This document shows positions 8,505 through 20,532 of a DNA stretch of 64,000 nucleotides, in pieces. The position numbers were made by a program, and so were the translations under genes. A model generated the notes under the pieces. The model was given only the letters and a program-made list of their open reading frames with translations. It had not been told where the DNA came from and did no database searches. Within the stretch, counting starts at the first letter, position 1. Each line of letters starts with the position of its first letter. This DNA is from Rhea pennata (Eukaryota > Chordata > Aves > Rheiformes > Rheidae): the NCBI RefSeq assembly GCF_028389875.1, contig NC_084676.1:186001-250000 (forward strand). Direction: 5' to 3'.

Positions 8505-10204
8505 GTGCTCTGAAGCAGGGGGGAGAAAGAGAAAGGAGTCCAGCAAAGGGGCAGGAAACGTGCATGGGTGAGCAAGGAGCTCCTGACAGAACTCCAAGAG
8601 AAGAGGAAAGTACACAGGATGTGGAAGAGAGGACAGGCTACTTGGGAGGATTCTAAGAATGCTGTCAGATGTGACAAGGAAGGCTAAGGCCCATTTGGAA
8701 TTCAGTCTGGCAAGGGATGTCAAGGACAACAAGAAGGGATACTTCAAATACCTCAGTAGCAAGAGGAGGACTGGGGAAAATGTGGGCCAAATACTGAATG
8801 GGGCGGGGGCCTTCGTGACAAAGGCTACAGAGAAGGCAGAATTACTAAATGCCTTCTTTGCTTCAGTCTTCACTGCAAAGGTCAGCCCTCAAGAATCCCA
8901 GAGCCTGGAGACAAAGGAGAAAGTCTAGAAAAGCGAAGACTTTCCTTTGACAGAGGAGGATAGGATTAGAGATCTTCTGGGCAAGCTAGACATCCACAAA
9001 TCCATGGGCCCTGATGGGATGCACCCATGAGTGCTGAGGGAGCTGGTGGATGTTGTTTGCTGGCTGCTCTCCATCATCTTGGAAAGGTCATGGAGAACTG
9101 GAGAGGTGCCTGAGGACTGGAAGAAAGCCAGTGTCACTCCAGTCCTCAAAAAGGGCAAGAAGGAGGACCCAGGCAACTCTAGGCCAGTCAGCCTTACCTC
9201 CATCCCTGGAAAGGGGATGCAACAGCTCATTCTGGATGCCATCTCCAAGCATATGGAGGAAAAGAAGGTGATCAGGAGTAGCCAGTATGAATTCACCAAG
9301 GGGAAATCCTGCTTAACCAGTCTGCTAGCCTTCTATGATGGAACGACTAGCTGGTTAGATGAGGGAAGAGCAGTGGACGTTGTGTACCTTGACTTCAGCA
9401 AGGCTTTTGACACTGTCTCCCATAACATTCTCCTAGATAAGCTCAGGAAGTGTGGGTTAGATGAGTGGACTGTGAGGTGGATTGAGAACTGGCTGAAAGG
9501 CAGAGCTCAGAGGGTTGTCATCAGTGGTGCAGAGTCTAGTTGGAGGCCTGTGGCTAATGGAGTTCCCCCAGGGCTCAGTACTGGGTTCCATCCTGTTCAA
9601 CTTTTTCATCAATGACCTGGATGAGGGGATGGAGTGCCTCCTCAGCAAGTTTGCCGATGATACCAAGCTAGGAGGAGTGGCTGATACACCCAAGGGCTGT
9701 GCTGCCATTCAGAAAGACCTGGAGAGGCTGGAGAGTTGGGTGGAGAGGAACCTCATGAGGTTCAACAAGGGCAAGTGCAGAGTCCTGCATCTAGGGAAAA
9801 ATAACTCCATGCACCATTACAGGCTGGAAAGCAGCTCTGCAGAGAAGGACCTGGGAGTGCTGGTAGATGACAAGTTGACTATGAGACAGCAATGTGCCTT
9901 GTGGCCAGGAAGGCCAATGGTAACCTGGGGTGCATTAGGAAGAATGTTGCCAGCAGGTCAATGGAAGTGATCCTGCCCCTCTTCTCAGCCCTGGTGAGGC
10001 CACATCTCGAGTACTGTGTCCAGTTCTGGGCTCACCAGTACAAGAGAGACATGGAGCTCCTGGAGAGAGTCCAGTGTAGGGCTACAAAGATGATCAGAGG
10101 ACTGGAGCACCTGCCCTATGAGGAACAGCTGTGAGAGCTGGGCTTGTTTAGCCTGGAGAAGAGAAGACTGAGGGGGGATCTTATCAATGTTTATAAGTAC
10201 CTGA
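8505..10204 (+). mobile_element. CR1 LINE, ORF2 reverse transcriptase region, lacking its 3' end
   Basis: Broken frames encode the CR1 linker (ARDVKDNKKGYFKYLSSKR, AFFASVF), then reverse transcriptase: VPEDWKKASVTPVLKKGKKEDPGN, YLDFSKAFDTVSH, the FADD active site in [13 protein letters not shown], and [12 protein letters not shown]. Frame changes and stops (for example near 8928, 9030 and 9600) show it is dead. CR1 copies normally lose the 5' end and keep the 3' end, but this one stops at about 10204, before the 3' tail, and runs directly into satellite. Confidence 0.93.
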
Positions 10205-11103
10205 AGTGACGTCACAACCAAAAACTGCAGCTCTGCGCCTAGCACTGGTCTATCAGGCACTGAGGTACAACCACAGATAACATCCAGGGGCCTAGTACTG
10301 GCCTCTCAGTCACTGCTGCACAAGTGACCTCACACCACAAACACCAGCCACAGACCTAGCAACTGCCCTGTGAGGGCATCAGACACAAGTGACCTCACAA
10401 GCAGAAACTACAGGTGTGTGCCTGGCACTGGCCTATCAGTCACTGGTGCACAAGTGATCCAAAAACATGAAAAACACCCTTGGGCCTAGCACTGGTCTAT
10501 CGGGCACTGGTGCACAAGTGACCACACAACCACAAACAGCAGTCATGGTCCTACAATGGGACTATCAGGTCCTCAGGCAGGAGTGACCTTAAAAGTGACC
10601 TCACAAGTGCATACCCCCAGCACATGCCTACTGCTGCTGTGGGCTTCAGAGACACAAGCTGCATCAAAATGACTTCCCCAGCCATGAACTGCTGCCTGCC
10701 CTAGCAGGTACTCAGACAAAACAGACCTCACACTCAACGCCTACACCTAACTGCCTGCTGCTGGCCTATCAGGGACTCAGAAAGACAAGACCTCACAGTC
10801 ACCTGCACCTGCACAACTAGGTCTCTGTCACTGGCTGAAAAGCCTCTAAGACAGAAATTACCTCGCCAAAACTTCCTCAGCCATGAGACAAATCCTGGCT
10901 GATCAGCTGCTCAGGCAGAAATGATCTCCAAACAACATCCTAGTGCAGACCTGCTGCTGGCCTATCAACTGCTCAGCTGGAAGTGACATCATCATCAACA
11001 GCCAATCCTTCTTCCTCCAGCTGGCCTATCACGTACTCAGGCAGAAGTGACGTCATCATCAACAGTTGAGCCACGTGCCTCCTCCAGGCCTATCAGCCAC
11101 TTA
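10205..11103 (-). repeat. Inverted array of the same ~65-bp satellite monomer
   Basis: Repeats of CAAGTGACCTCAC...CACTGGCCTATCAG recur with 58-65 bp spacing (GTGAC anchors at 10207, 10324, 10389, 10454, 10519 and on to about 11050). These are the reverse complement of the monomers at 5748-7760. Monomers toward the right end are more diverged (AGTGACATCATCATC types). No long-period higher-order copy is visible in this array. Confidence 0.85.
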
Positions 11104-12925
11104 TAAAGGCTTGATTGGACAAAGGGGATTTTCTAGTATAGCTCTTAAACAATGCTGACCTCACTACCTGACTATGTGGGTGTTGCCGCCTGTTGCTCAT
11201 CCTCCCTTCCTGCAAGGCTGAGACTACTCCCCAAAGGCCTCCCTGATTCACTCTGTGGCTTTACAATACTCATAGTGCAGCAAAACACATATTAGGTAGC
11301 AGTGGCAAGCCCTCCAAAGAAGATCACCTTTGGCCTGTGTAGTCTCTATGTGTAGCAAGACAGCAGGGCCTCTTGTCGCAGTCAGAGGAAAAAGTCCTCC
11401 TGCAACTCAGAACTCTATATCCTTCCCCAATGCTGAACAAACCCAGCACATCCTCTACACGTCAAGGACAAAAAGCATCCTCCGATTTCACACCGTGTCA
11501 ACTTGAGCTGTGGGGAACAACTCAGGCTAGGGTATTTCAATTGGTGAAACTGGCAGTCAGAACTCAGCAACCCTTCATCCTCACCTAGGACTATGGAAAT
11601 AACAATGGTAAGTGCAAGGTCTGGCCATTCATCAACTTTCAAGGCCCTTCAAAAGCAAAACAGCTCATGCTTACAGAGCCCCAGCATGAGGTCACCCACT
11701 GGCATTTGAACACACCTGCACCCCAACCAAACCAACTTTCATCTGCTTTCACTTCCACTCGCTTCTCATCTGCTTCCAGATCTCTCACCTCTTGCACATC
11801 TCTCTTTTCTTGTCCTTTTTGCACTGTGGACTCTGATTGGCTGAGAGAACCATCATTCAAACCCATCCCCACCCTCCTCCTCATGCCAGCCAATAGGAGG
11901 GCTGCACTGGGGCAACGCCATGGCAAAGCTGCACACTCCTGCCCTGGTGGCCAGCTCTCCCCCCTCTCCCTGCTGGATGACACCATCTTGTGGATGGCAG
12001 TGTGGGGCATGGGGCATGGTGGGGCCTCGGGGCAGCCCAGCGCCAGGTGCCCAGGCAGTGTGGGGCCCCAGACACTTTGCTGCAGGGGGCCCACGGGGCT
12101 CCTTGCTGCCCTGCACCCTGGGAGCTGTGCTGGGCATGGAGGGCAGCCCTGAGGCCTTTGCTGGTGCCAGCCCTGGAGCAAGCAATGGGGCCCTAGGAAT
12201 GGCTGGGGCGCCAGAGCCCACAGGCAACATGTTGCTGCCTCCAAGGCAGGGTGGCGTCCTCTCACCTCTTCTACCCTGGCACCTTCCCCATGGTAGCCCC
12301 AGAGCTTGGCAGCCCTACCACTGCACCTGGCAGGGCTGAGCCATGGCCAAGCAATGGCTGCTCTTTGTGGGGCCGGGCTGTGCCCTGAGGGGTCACTCCA
12401 GAGAGCTGAGGAGCCCTATGGGAGCACATGGTAGTGAGAGGGAGACCACCTCTGAGCCTGCCAGTGCTGGGGAGTGGAGGTGTGAGGTCATGAGGGGCAT
12501 TGGGGGAGATGGCCATGCTGGGTTCACTCCAGCACTGCACCCCACAGAAAAACATCCTTGGAGTAGCCAGGACTTATGGGGTGAAAATGGCACCTCCACA
12601 AAGTGCTCTCCCAAACATGCTTTCTTTTGGGTGCAGAGGTTGGAGCCCTATTTGCAGGAGGACAAAGGCTGTGGCCATCTCAAGATGGCATCTCTGAGCC
12701 CCAAATATGCTCTACCAAGTTAGAATCCTAAAAGTGATACAAACGGTACGAACAGAGGTTTTCCAAGCACACAGAGGACTTGGAGTTGTTAGAAAGTGGT
12801 TTCAATATTATACATGGACATTTCCAGCAGCCTCTTGAGGGTCCCTTAGGAGCTGCAGGCCACCTCAGCCTCTGGGATGCAGGACCTCATTCTTCCCAGA
12901 CCCAAATCCTAAAGCGGGACTGAAT
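11104..12925. other. GC-rich unassigned region
   Basis: No gene is recognised. CCAAT-type boxes occur near 11832 (inverted) and 11888, ahead of a strongly GC-rich, TG/CA-rich stretch (11900-12500), but CpG is not enriched and no coding family is visible. Overlapping open frames on both strands (up to 208 codons) reflect base composition. Confidence 0.45.
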
Positions 12926-13808
12926 CCCAGGGAAATGTGCCATGGACTCCCCTGCTCCCATTCCCCACCCTAAGAGGCAGAGGAGCTGGGTCCACAGAAG
13001 CCTTGGGGCTCAGGGCAGTCCCTGTGCCACAAACCAGGAGTCTTGCCTGCCACATTGTCCCCTGAGGCAAATGGGACCCTCGCACAGAATGCTCACAGCA
13101 GCCCCCAGCCCTTTCCAGCCAGCAGCACAGCCCTAGATCCACACTGGTAGGCAGTTAACAGTCTCTGTGCGACACCTCTGGAAGGAGTACACAAAGACCT
13201 AATCCTCATTGGAGAGCTACGGAAGCATGGGAAACAAGGAAGTGCATTCCAGGCTGATGGTGACCATCCAGCAGTCCTCCATCTCACTTGTCCCTTTGCC
13301 CTCAGCTCACCTCAGCCCAGGAGGAGGGACGCTCTTCCTGTTTTGTCACCCAATACTGCTTTCCAACATGCTGCTGCTCCTCTGCCTGTCGACAAGGGGT
13401 CCTAGCACAGCCCCGTTGCCTCCTGTCCCCCCTCCTTGCTGTGAAACCACAACAAAGGACTGTTGTTGGGACTGTGTGAACACTGCCCAGCAGCGTCTGG
13501 GCCTCGCAGAGAAGTAAGGGCCCCCACCCATGACACCATGGAGACATCCCTGTGATGCAGGCACATCCTGCTGTGACCTCAGCTCGTGCCATCTGGGAGC
13601 TCACTGCATCATTGCCGTGGAGATGGCACAGCCAGGGAGAGAGCAGAGAGATTTCCCCTAAAGTCCTGGAAAGCAATCCTCTCCCTTCCCAAATGGGATT
13701 TTATTTTCCAAAAATTCCTGATAAATCCTTTCAGGAATGTCTGCAGATGATGCCAAAGTCAGGGAAGTAGCTAAAATGGGGCCCTGGAGAGATCTCTCTT
13801 GCACAAAG
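12926..13808. repeat. Tandem duplication, copy A
   Basis: Aligns by eye with the following copy. Shared landmarks are CAGCAGTCCTCCATCTCAC (13269 here, 14148 there), GCTCTTCCTGTTTT, GGGCCCCCACCCATGACACCA and GCAGGCACATCC; the offset is about 880 bp. No protein family is recognised in either copy. Confidence 0.75.
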
Positions 13809-14680
13809 GTGCAATTTTACACCCCAGAGCATCTCCCTCCCAGAGATACCTGGCCATGGATTACCCCCATCCCCAGAGGGGCTTTGGGGATTAGGGCAGC
13901 CCCAGCCCCAGGACCCAGGAGTCCTGGCTGCCACATTGTCTCCCGAGGCAGATAAGACTCTCGGGCAGGATTTTGCAGCAACTCAGGCCTTTACACCCAC
14001 CCCCACAGCCTGTTATCCACAGTAGTTTGTGCAGTTAAGAGTTTCTGTTTGCCTCCTCTAGAAGGACCCCTGAAGCCCTTATACTCAACAGGGAGCTGCA
14101 GAAGCGCTGGGAACAAGGAACTGTTGTCTGGGATGATGGTATTGGTCCAGCAGTCCTCCATCTCACTTGTTGCTTGTCCTTGGCTCACCTCTACAGCTGG
14201 GGAGGAGGGATGCTCTTCCTGTTTTCTCACCCATATCTCCTTTACAATGACTGCTGGCAAGAGGCCCCAATGTGGCCCCATTGCATCCTGTCCACACTCC
14301 TTGACATGGAGCCGCTACAAAGGACAGCAGTGGGGAGTGCGTGAGCAGTGCCCAGGAGTGCCTGGGTGTCACAGTGAAGTGAGGGCCCCCACCCATGACA
14401 CCAGGGAGACCTCTCTGTGATGCAGGCACATCCCACTGTAAGCTCAGCTCATGTCATCTGGGGGCTCAGTATGTCATTGCCATGGAGATGTCACTGTTAG
14501 GAAGAGCAAAGAGATTTTCTCTCAAATCCTGGAAAGCAGAAACCTCTCTTCCCCTAGTTATTTTCCAATATTTTCTGATCAGTCCTTCAGGAACATCTGC
14601 AGACAGTGCCAAAGACAGTGAAATACCTCAAGTGGGGCACTGGAGAAGTCACTTCTGCACTCTTGCACCAACAGGTCTTT
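13809..14680. repeat. Tandem duplication, copy B
   Basis: Second copy of the ~880-bp unit, diverged by substitutions and small indels (the offset is ~913 bp near the left end and 879 bp in the middle). Both copies keep a pyrimidine-rich GGAGGAGGGA-CTCTTCCTGTTTT core. Nothing coding is seen. Confidence 0.75.
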
Positions 14681-17600
14681 GTGCTGGGAGATCTGTGCAG
14701 GAAGCTGGATTTGGAGGATGATTTAGGGTTTGGCATTTCTCAAAGTCCTATGGAATGAAAGAGTACAAAGCATGGCCACAGGCTGAGATGCTTTGGTGAG
14801 CCTCAAAACTGGTTTCTGCTGTAGGATGCTCTTTTTGTGGAAGTCAGGTGTAGGAGAATCATGGACAAGATACAGCCTTCCTCCTTTAGGCACCAAAGCA
14901 GGCTCTTCACTTTGAAAAGTCCTTAGCAAAGTTTCTCGGTCTGCAGTGCTTCCAATAGAGATGATATGCCAGAATAGAGCAAATGTGCCCTTACCATGCA
15001 TCTTCTGGAGGGCTCTCTCCAGGACCCTCGTCCCTGCCAGTCTCCAAACCCATGGGCCAGGCCGGGTAGCAAACCTGGGCCATTTTCTCATTTCTCGTGA
15101 AATTTGCCCAGCTTTCCTTCTAGCTGAAAGGGGAAAGCTGTTTCTCACCTTGGACCTTATTTGATGAAATACAATATCTTACCAAGTGAGCTCCAAGGCT
15201 CCATCCCTCTCAGTGGTAACTGAGCATGTCCTTTTGTGTTAAGTACCAAATGGCAGCAGCACCTTACTGCTGTTAGTTGGCTGGAAATGAGTTCCCATAA
15301 GTATGTGAAACAGATGCTGAGCTTGTCATATCTGCAGGCATCTGAATGGCAACCTGTGTATGGCCAGTGGGCTTAGGCAGGGTACCTGTCTTATCTGCTG
15401 TAGAAATGTGCTTCTAGGAAAGCAGTGGGTGAAGCTGGAGGAGAGCAGGTATCAAAGAAGTCCTTGAATCTTCTCAGTCAATAGTTAGCCCTGAGGCTGA
15501 AACCAGCTGGTGTAATATCCCTTACTGTTTGAGTGTGTGGTTTGTTCAGTATCAGTTGTGGATGCTTTGTACTCCCCTAAATGTGCAGTGGTACTTTAGC
15601 AGCCTCTGTGGGTTGCTTCTCAGCAGTGTCTTGTGGTGTGAAGCTCTGTCACTTCATTGTGGGGCTTGGTTTCCCATCTGTCCAGGATCTTTAGCTTAAA
15701 AAAGGGGCGTTGTGTGCTGCTCCATAGGTTGTCATGTTGTCTGCCTCCTGCTTCCTCTCTTGGCTTTGCTTTTGAAGTGGAAGCTTTTGCGAACTCCTAG
15801 TCTGCTTGCTTGCCAGGTCTTTTTCTTGCATTTCTTCATGAGTAGAACAAAGATGAAGTGTGGGCTTGTGAGGCAGGGCATGTCTCTACTGTGCTGCCTG
15901 CTTTTGTGACCACCTTCAGCCTCCGCATTCTTGAGCATAACCTCTAGCAGCAGCATTTTGCTTCTTCCCTGTCAGCTCCAGCAGCTGGTGTGGAGTATGT
16001 TGCCTTCCCCCCGGCAAAGCTGTTGGAAACATTGGCCTGTTCCACAGGCCAATGTGCCCAGGGGAGTGTGTGTCCCTATGTGTGGGTCCACTTGGCAGTT
16101 TTAAGTGTTGGGACATGGGTGACATGCCTCAACAAGAAACAAAAGGAAGTGTTAGCGTAACTGGTGACCATCTAGACTTTTCTTTGATGTTTGGTGTTGT
16201 GGAGGTGGGAGTGTGTGCAATCCTCACTTGTTTCCACTTGGCTTGAACAAGCATCTCCTCAGAAGTCTACCAGACTTTAGTACCTGTGCTGTGAAGGGAA
16301 AAAAGTGGCCCCTGCCATCCCTGCAAGAGTTATGGGCACTTAGGTTTGAACAGGAATATATCTGCTAGTGCTTGAGATGCCACCAGCTGATGAAAGTGTT
16401 GTCCCCTTGCACTGAGCTAAAGCGAGCCTATGGGAGTGTGGATTTTAGATAGCCTATTGGCAAGCCTTGCTTAATTACTCAGTGAAAGCAAGTAGCACCT
16501 GCAAGGTATGTTGGAAATGAACTTGTGTTCCTGGGTCAATGGCAACTTGGCAAAAGGAACACTTCCATATATAGCTCAGTAAAGGTGTCCTCTCACAGCT
16601 GAACAAGGAGTGAATTGGCTTTGATACTGAAGCCCAACAGGAAGAGTTAAGGTAAACTCTTTAATGGTTGTCTGCTGACCACCTCTGTAGCAGTGCTGCC
16701 TAGCACAGCCACTCCTCTGCCTGTGACAGGATTGCAGCTGCAAAGGCCTTAGTGGGGCTGCCTGTTACTGAGGCCCAGGTTGTGAGCTGCTGTTGCTCCC
16801 TCTTCTCTCCTTATCAAGTTGCTCCCCCAAACCCACTTTTGCTTGCTGTTTAAATCAGAAATGCTTGCCAACTCTCAGCATCACAGCTGCTGTTTGCTCC
16901 TACTGAAGCCAGCAGTATCCTGCCACATCTCCAGCATTGGGGACAGCAATGTGGAGAAGTGTCCACAGCTGGTGATGCCAAGATGGTAGTCGCTGTCACA
17001 GTGGCTTGAGTTCAAGCCTTGGTGTTGGGAAACACATGGCTCTCTGGTAACACTGCCAAGGATGGCAGAGCTTGGGTAGCTACAGCTCAGCCTGCCAGAG
17101 CTGTAACCTTTTATAAATGCAGAAAAAACTCTGAGAACAAGAGGTGGTGGAGGTGGTGTGGCTGAGAGGGAGCTCTTAGGAAGAGCTGAGCATGGTCATT
17201 CTTAATGAGAGAAGGTTCAGAAATGCTTGGTACAGGTATCTCACAGCGAGCTCACAAGATCGCTCTTTGTGGGGGTAAAACCTGCAGGCAGCCACAAATC
17301 TTTCTGGCTAGAGTCACTGTGAGGTGCTTGCTGCTGCCTGGAGATCTCTAGGGCAATTAGGAGAAGTAACCAAGGAGCCTCCACCTGCACCTGAACTGGG
17401 TGTGGCCCCTGACCAGGAGAGGTAGGAGGGGAGGAGGTGTCCCCAGGCAGAGGGGAGCCTCCTGCTCTCTCTGTCCTCTGCCCATGAGCATCCCACAGGG
17501 AGATCCTAGGGCCTGGGGAGTGCTGGGAGCATGGGCCTGTAAGTGTGCACAGGAGGAGGCGCCAGCACTTCACCAAGCTCCCTTCAGCCTCAAGTCAGGC

Positions 17601-18381
17601 TGACAGACTTACCCTGCCAACCATGGAGCTGCTGCCCCATGGGCAATGGCATGCCATAGCCACGGGCCCCAGCATGGCTTCTCCAGTCCCTGGGCCTGCA
17701 CTTACAGAGCGCAAGTTTGCACCAAGAGACAGGAGTCATGGGCAATTTCCTGCCCCAAGTCAGAATGCTCTGTCATTAGGCTTCATTATGAGGACTTACA
17801 GGGCTAAGTCCTGCCTCAGCAGAAAAAATCCAAGAGGAGAAGAAGGAAGGAGGAGGTTTTCGAGGCTCAAAAGGAACAAGACCTTATGGGAAGGAGCAGG
17901 GGGGAGGGGGCAGGACTTGCTCTCTTTTGGCCCCCCCCAAAGGCCCCAAGTTGTTTGATGCCTGCAAGGTGGAGCCTGTCCTCCTGGCTCAGAAAATGTT
18001 GACCATTTCTTTATAAGTGGAGGGCCTCCTTCCACAGGCCCTCTTTTTTCTTTCTTAGAAGGGGTAAGGGCTGTTTGGGTGCTTCTGCCCACTTAGTGAG
18101 GGGAGGAGAGAAGCCCACAGGCATGCTGTATGGTTGCTGCCTGGGCTCGCAGGTGGTAGGTGCTGGGGCCTCAGCTCTGGCTGCCCCCAGCAGGTGTGTG
18201 TCATTATATCGGGATGGGCACAGCGGCCAGGGCTGACCCCAGAAAGGGGCTGTGCCCCTATGACAGCACAGAGGACAAGTCACAAAGGGAAGGGGCTGTC
18301 ACCAGGGCACCTGCAGGCGGTGGCCCTGCAGCACTACCAGGTCCCCAGCTGTACAGCCTGGGCCAGCCCAGGCTGCAGCAG
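14681..18381. other. Region upstream of the ITPRIPL1-type gene, no gene recognised
   Basis: This is mostly GC-rich, TG-rich sequence. A 141-codon open frame on the minus strand (15148-14723) has no family motif that I recognise. A TATA-like element lies at 18011-18016 (TTATAA). No CR1 tail or LTR is evident. It may hold the promoter and a non-coding first exon of the downstream gene. Confidence 0.4.
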
Positions 18382-18390
18382 TCTCTATGG

Positions 18391-18981
18391 GTGAGTGCAG
18401 CAGTGGGGCAAGGCTGGGCTGGATGAAGGCCGAGGCACCAACGCCGGCTCCCTCTCACAGGTTTCCAACACTGCAGCCAGGGCTGAGCTGCACAGGGCAA
18501 TGTGTTGAGTCTAGGACGTTGGCACCTCGAGGGCTGGAGGCAGAGGTTCCCAGAGAGCCCAGGTGCCCAGAGACCTGTTGTGGATGTGCTGGACACCTGC
18601 AGCTCTGCGGGCCACTGCTCCCTTGGGGGACATGGGGCCTTGGGAGTCCCCATTCTGGTGGCACTTGCCCTTTCTGCACCCTGCCCCCAGGGCAAAACAT
18701 GGCCAGGTGCTGGGCCTTGGGGGGAGGGGTTGGCAGGATGGGCCCCACAGTGTCTAAGGCCTGCATCCCCCTGGAGCCTGCAGGCACCAGGGCCCAAGCA
18801 CTTTCCCTGGGGCGATCCAGGGTCCCGGCTCAGGCAGCACTCACGAACCCCATCCTTGCTGCCTCTGGGTTCCCTTGCCCCCTCTCCCATCCTGCCCTTT
18901 TGTGCCTGCAGCTCCTGCCACCAATCTGCAAGCTCTTACTCAACCAGCGTGGCTCACCTGCTTGTCTCTCATCTCTTGTAG
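18391..18981 (+). other. Candidate 5'-UTR intron of the ITPRIPL1-type gene
   Basis: A strong donor context (ATGG then GTGAGTG at 18391) and a good acceptor (pyrimidine-rich CTCTCATCTCTTGTAG ending 18981) bracket 591 bp. The acceptor lies three bases before the GCCATGG start codon. A non-coding first exon joined just upstream of the single coding exon would fit this family. The donor choice is inference. Confidence 0.45.
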
Positions 18982-18984
18982 GCC

Positions 18985-20532
18985 ATGGCTGTGAGTCTTG
19001 TGCTCATCTTGGCCCTGCTAGGCATTGTCCTGCAGCCATTGAAGGTCAGTGATCACATGGATGTGGCCACGGAGCAGCAGATGCAGCAGCTTGAGGAGCA
19101 GCTGAGTCAGGAGATGACTAGGCTGCAGCAGGAGATTGCAGAGATGATGCAGGAGCCACAGAGCAGATTTTTCAGGAGAGACACAGTCTTTGTCACCTGG
19201 GACCTGTGGCAGCTTGGGGCCTTTGCTGGAGGCCTTGTGCTGCTCTTTGGGCTCTTCTGGATAGCCACAGAGCAGGACGTTGGTGAGTCTGACAGCAGCA
19301 GTGGCCTGAGCTCCTCCGGCAGCAAGAAGGAGAGGGAAGGCGAGGAGGAGGGAGCTGTGGGTGCCTTGCACTGGCTGTCTGCAGAACCACAGCTGGACTC
19401 CCCAGGAAGGAGGGCACTAGAGACCTTTTATGAGCAGCACCTCCTGGGGCCAGCACAGGATGTGGCCCACACATGCAAAGTGGTGGAGGAGATGGTGGGC
19501 AACCTCCTCCATGCCTGCCAGATGATCTCTTTGACAACTTTCCTGCCACGGCTGGAGCAGTGCATTGGTATGGGCAGCGTCTTTGAAGGCTGGAGCCACC
19601 GCGGGGAGGACACTGTCTACAGCCTGCTTGTGCCTCTGAAGCCACCACCTGGGCACTCCTTCCACCTGAAACTGGGCACTGGTGGGGAGCTGCCGGCGAG
19701 GCACGGCCGTGTTCGTGTGAAGCTGGAGTGCACATGCGAGAGGGAGCAGCTGCTGGGGGATGTGCTGTGCTTCCAACACCACTCCCAGATCCAAGTGCGC
19801 AGGTATCAGAGCCCTGGGCTCCTACATACTCTGTGCACTGGCTTCTACCTGGATGTGGAGAAAACCATCCACTGGTTCCAGCTCTTTGTGAGAAATGCCT
19901 GGGATGTGATCGCTGCTGAACAAAACTGCCAGCTGACGGTGCTGCCCTCCTCCCGTTCCTGCAAGCTCCTGCTCGCATACAACTCTGGGAGGACTGTGCA
20001 TGTTGAGATAATGTTAGGGGTGCAGCAAGACGACTCGGGGGTCTTCATGGGCAGCCAAGAGGCAGAGGCCAGCCTCAGCAGCAGCACAACATGGCTGGAG
20101 AGCTGTGTCCTGCAAGAGCTACTGTTCTTCAGATTTGTGGCCAGGCAGGCTCCCCAGGGCAGCTGCCACCTGACATGTCTGCAGCTCCTCACCTGCCTCC
20201 TGGAGGACTCGGTCCTTTCCTCTGTCCACCTGAAAACAGTCACCATGCACCTCCTGACACTGCTTCCCCCAACAGAGTGGTGCCCAGAGCATCTCCTGGA
20301 GCGGCTGAGGGATGTCCTGCACTACCTGCACTGCTGCCTGGAGGAGAAACAGCTTCAACACTTCCTCCTAGGCAACAAGAGAGTGCCCAGCGAAGTCCCC
20401 CTGTCAGCCGCCTTCCAAACTGCCAGCCCACTCAACCTCTTCCAGCACCTGGCACAGGAGCCCGACACCCATGCCCAGGCACTGCGTGAGTTCACCGAGC
20501 TGCAGGATCGTCTCAGGAGCCTGTTAGGTTGA
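18985..20532 (+). CDS. ITPRIPL1: Inositol 1,4,5-trisphosphate receptor-interacting protein-like 1 type protein
   Basis: An intact 515-codon single-exon frame. Order: hydrophobic amino end (residues 2-20, signal or anchor), a Gln/Glu-rich coiled coil (about 28-60), a membrane segment (about 76-97, LGAFAGGLVLLFGLFWIA), a Ser- and Glu-rich linker (100-122), then a Mab-21-like region to the end (LETFYEQHLLGPAQDV, FEGWSHRGEDTVYSLLVPL, LCTGFYLDVEKTIHWFQLFV, CHLTCLQLLTCLLED). This order and size are those of ITPRIPL1. Family members are membrane-anchored with a nucleotidyltransferase-like fold, usually thought catalytically inactive; the precise role is poorly known. The start is chosen for its GCCATGG context next to a splice acceptor. 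Birds carry several such copies, so the exact orthologue is uncertain. Confidence 0.85.
   Translation: MAVSLVLILALLGIVLQPLKVSDHMDVATEQQMQQLEEQLSQEMTRLQQEIAEMMQEPQSRFFRRDTVFVTWDLWQLGAFAGGLVLLFGLFWIATEQDVGESDSSSGLSSSGSKKEREGEEEGAVGALHWLSAEPQLDSPGRRALETFYEQHLLGPAQDVAHTCKVVEEMVGNLLHACQMISLTTFLPRLEQCIGMGSVFEGWSHRGEDTVYSLLVPLKPPPGHSFHLKLGTGGELPARHGRVRVKLECTCEREQLLGDVLCFQHHSQIQVRRYQSPGLLHTLCTGFYLDVEKTIHWFQLFVRNAWDVIAAEQNCQLTVLPSSRSCKLLLAYNSGRTVHVEIMLGVQQDDSGVFMGSQEAEASLSSSTTWLESCVLQELLFFRFVARQAPQGSCHLTCLQLLTCLLEDSVLSSVHLKTVTMHLLTLLPPTEWCPEHLLERLRDVLHYLHCCLEEKQLQHFLLGNKRVPSEVPLSAAFQTASPLNLFQHLAQEPDTHAQALREFTELQDRLRSLLG

Noticed and set aside
11639..12265. 208-codon and other long open frames in GC-rich sequence
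   Set aside because: Several frames on both strands are open at once, which is a composition effect; amino acid content is Pro/Gly/Cys-rich without domains.
14723..15148. 141-codon minus-strand open frame
   Set aside because: No recognised motif, no clear start or splice context, GC-rich surroundings; kept only as part of an unassigned region.
18011..18016. TATA box of the ITPRIPL1-type gene
   Set aside because: A lone TTATAA match without other promoter evidence is too weak to call.
19193..19978. 261-codon minus-strand open frame opposite the ITPRIPL1-type gene
   Set aside because: It is the antisense shadow of a well-supported gene and shows no domain of its own.
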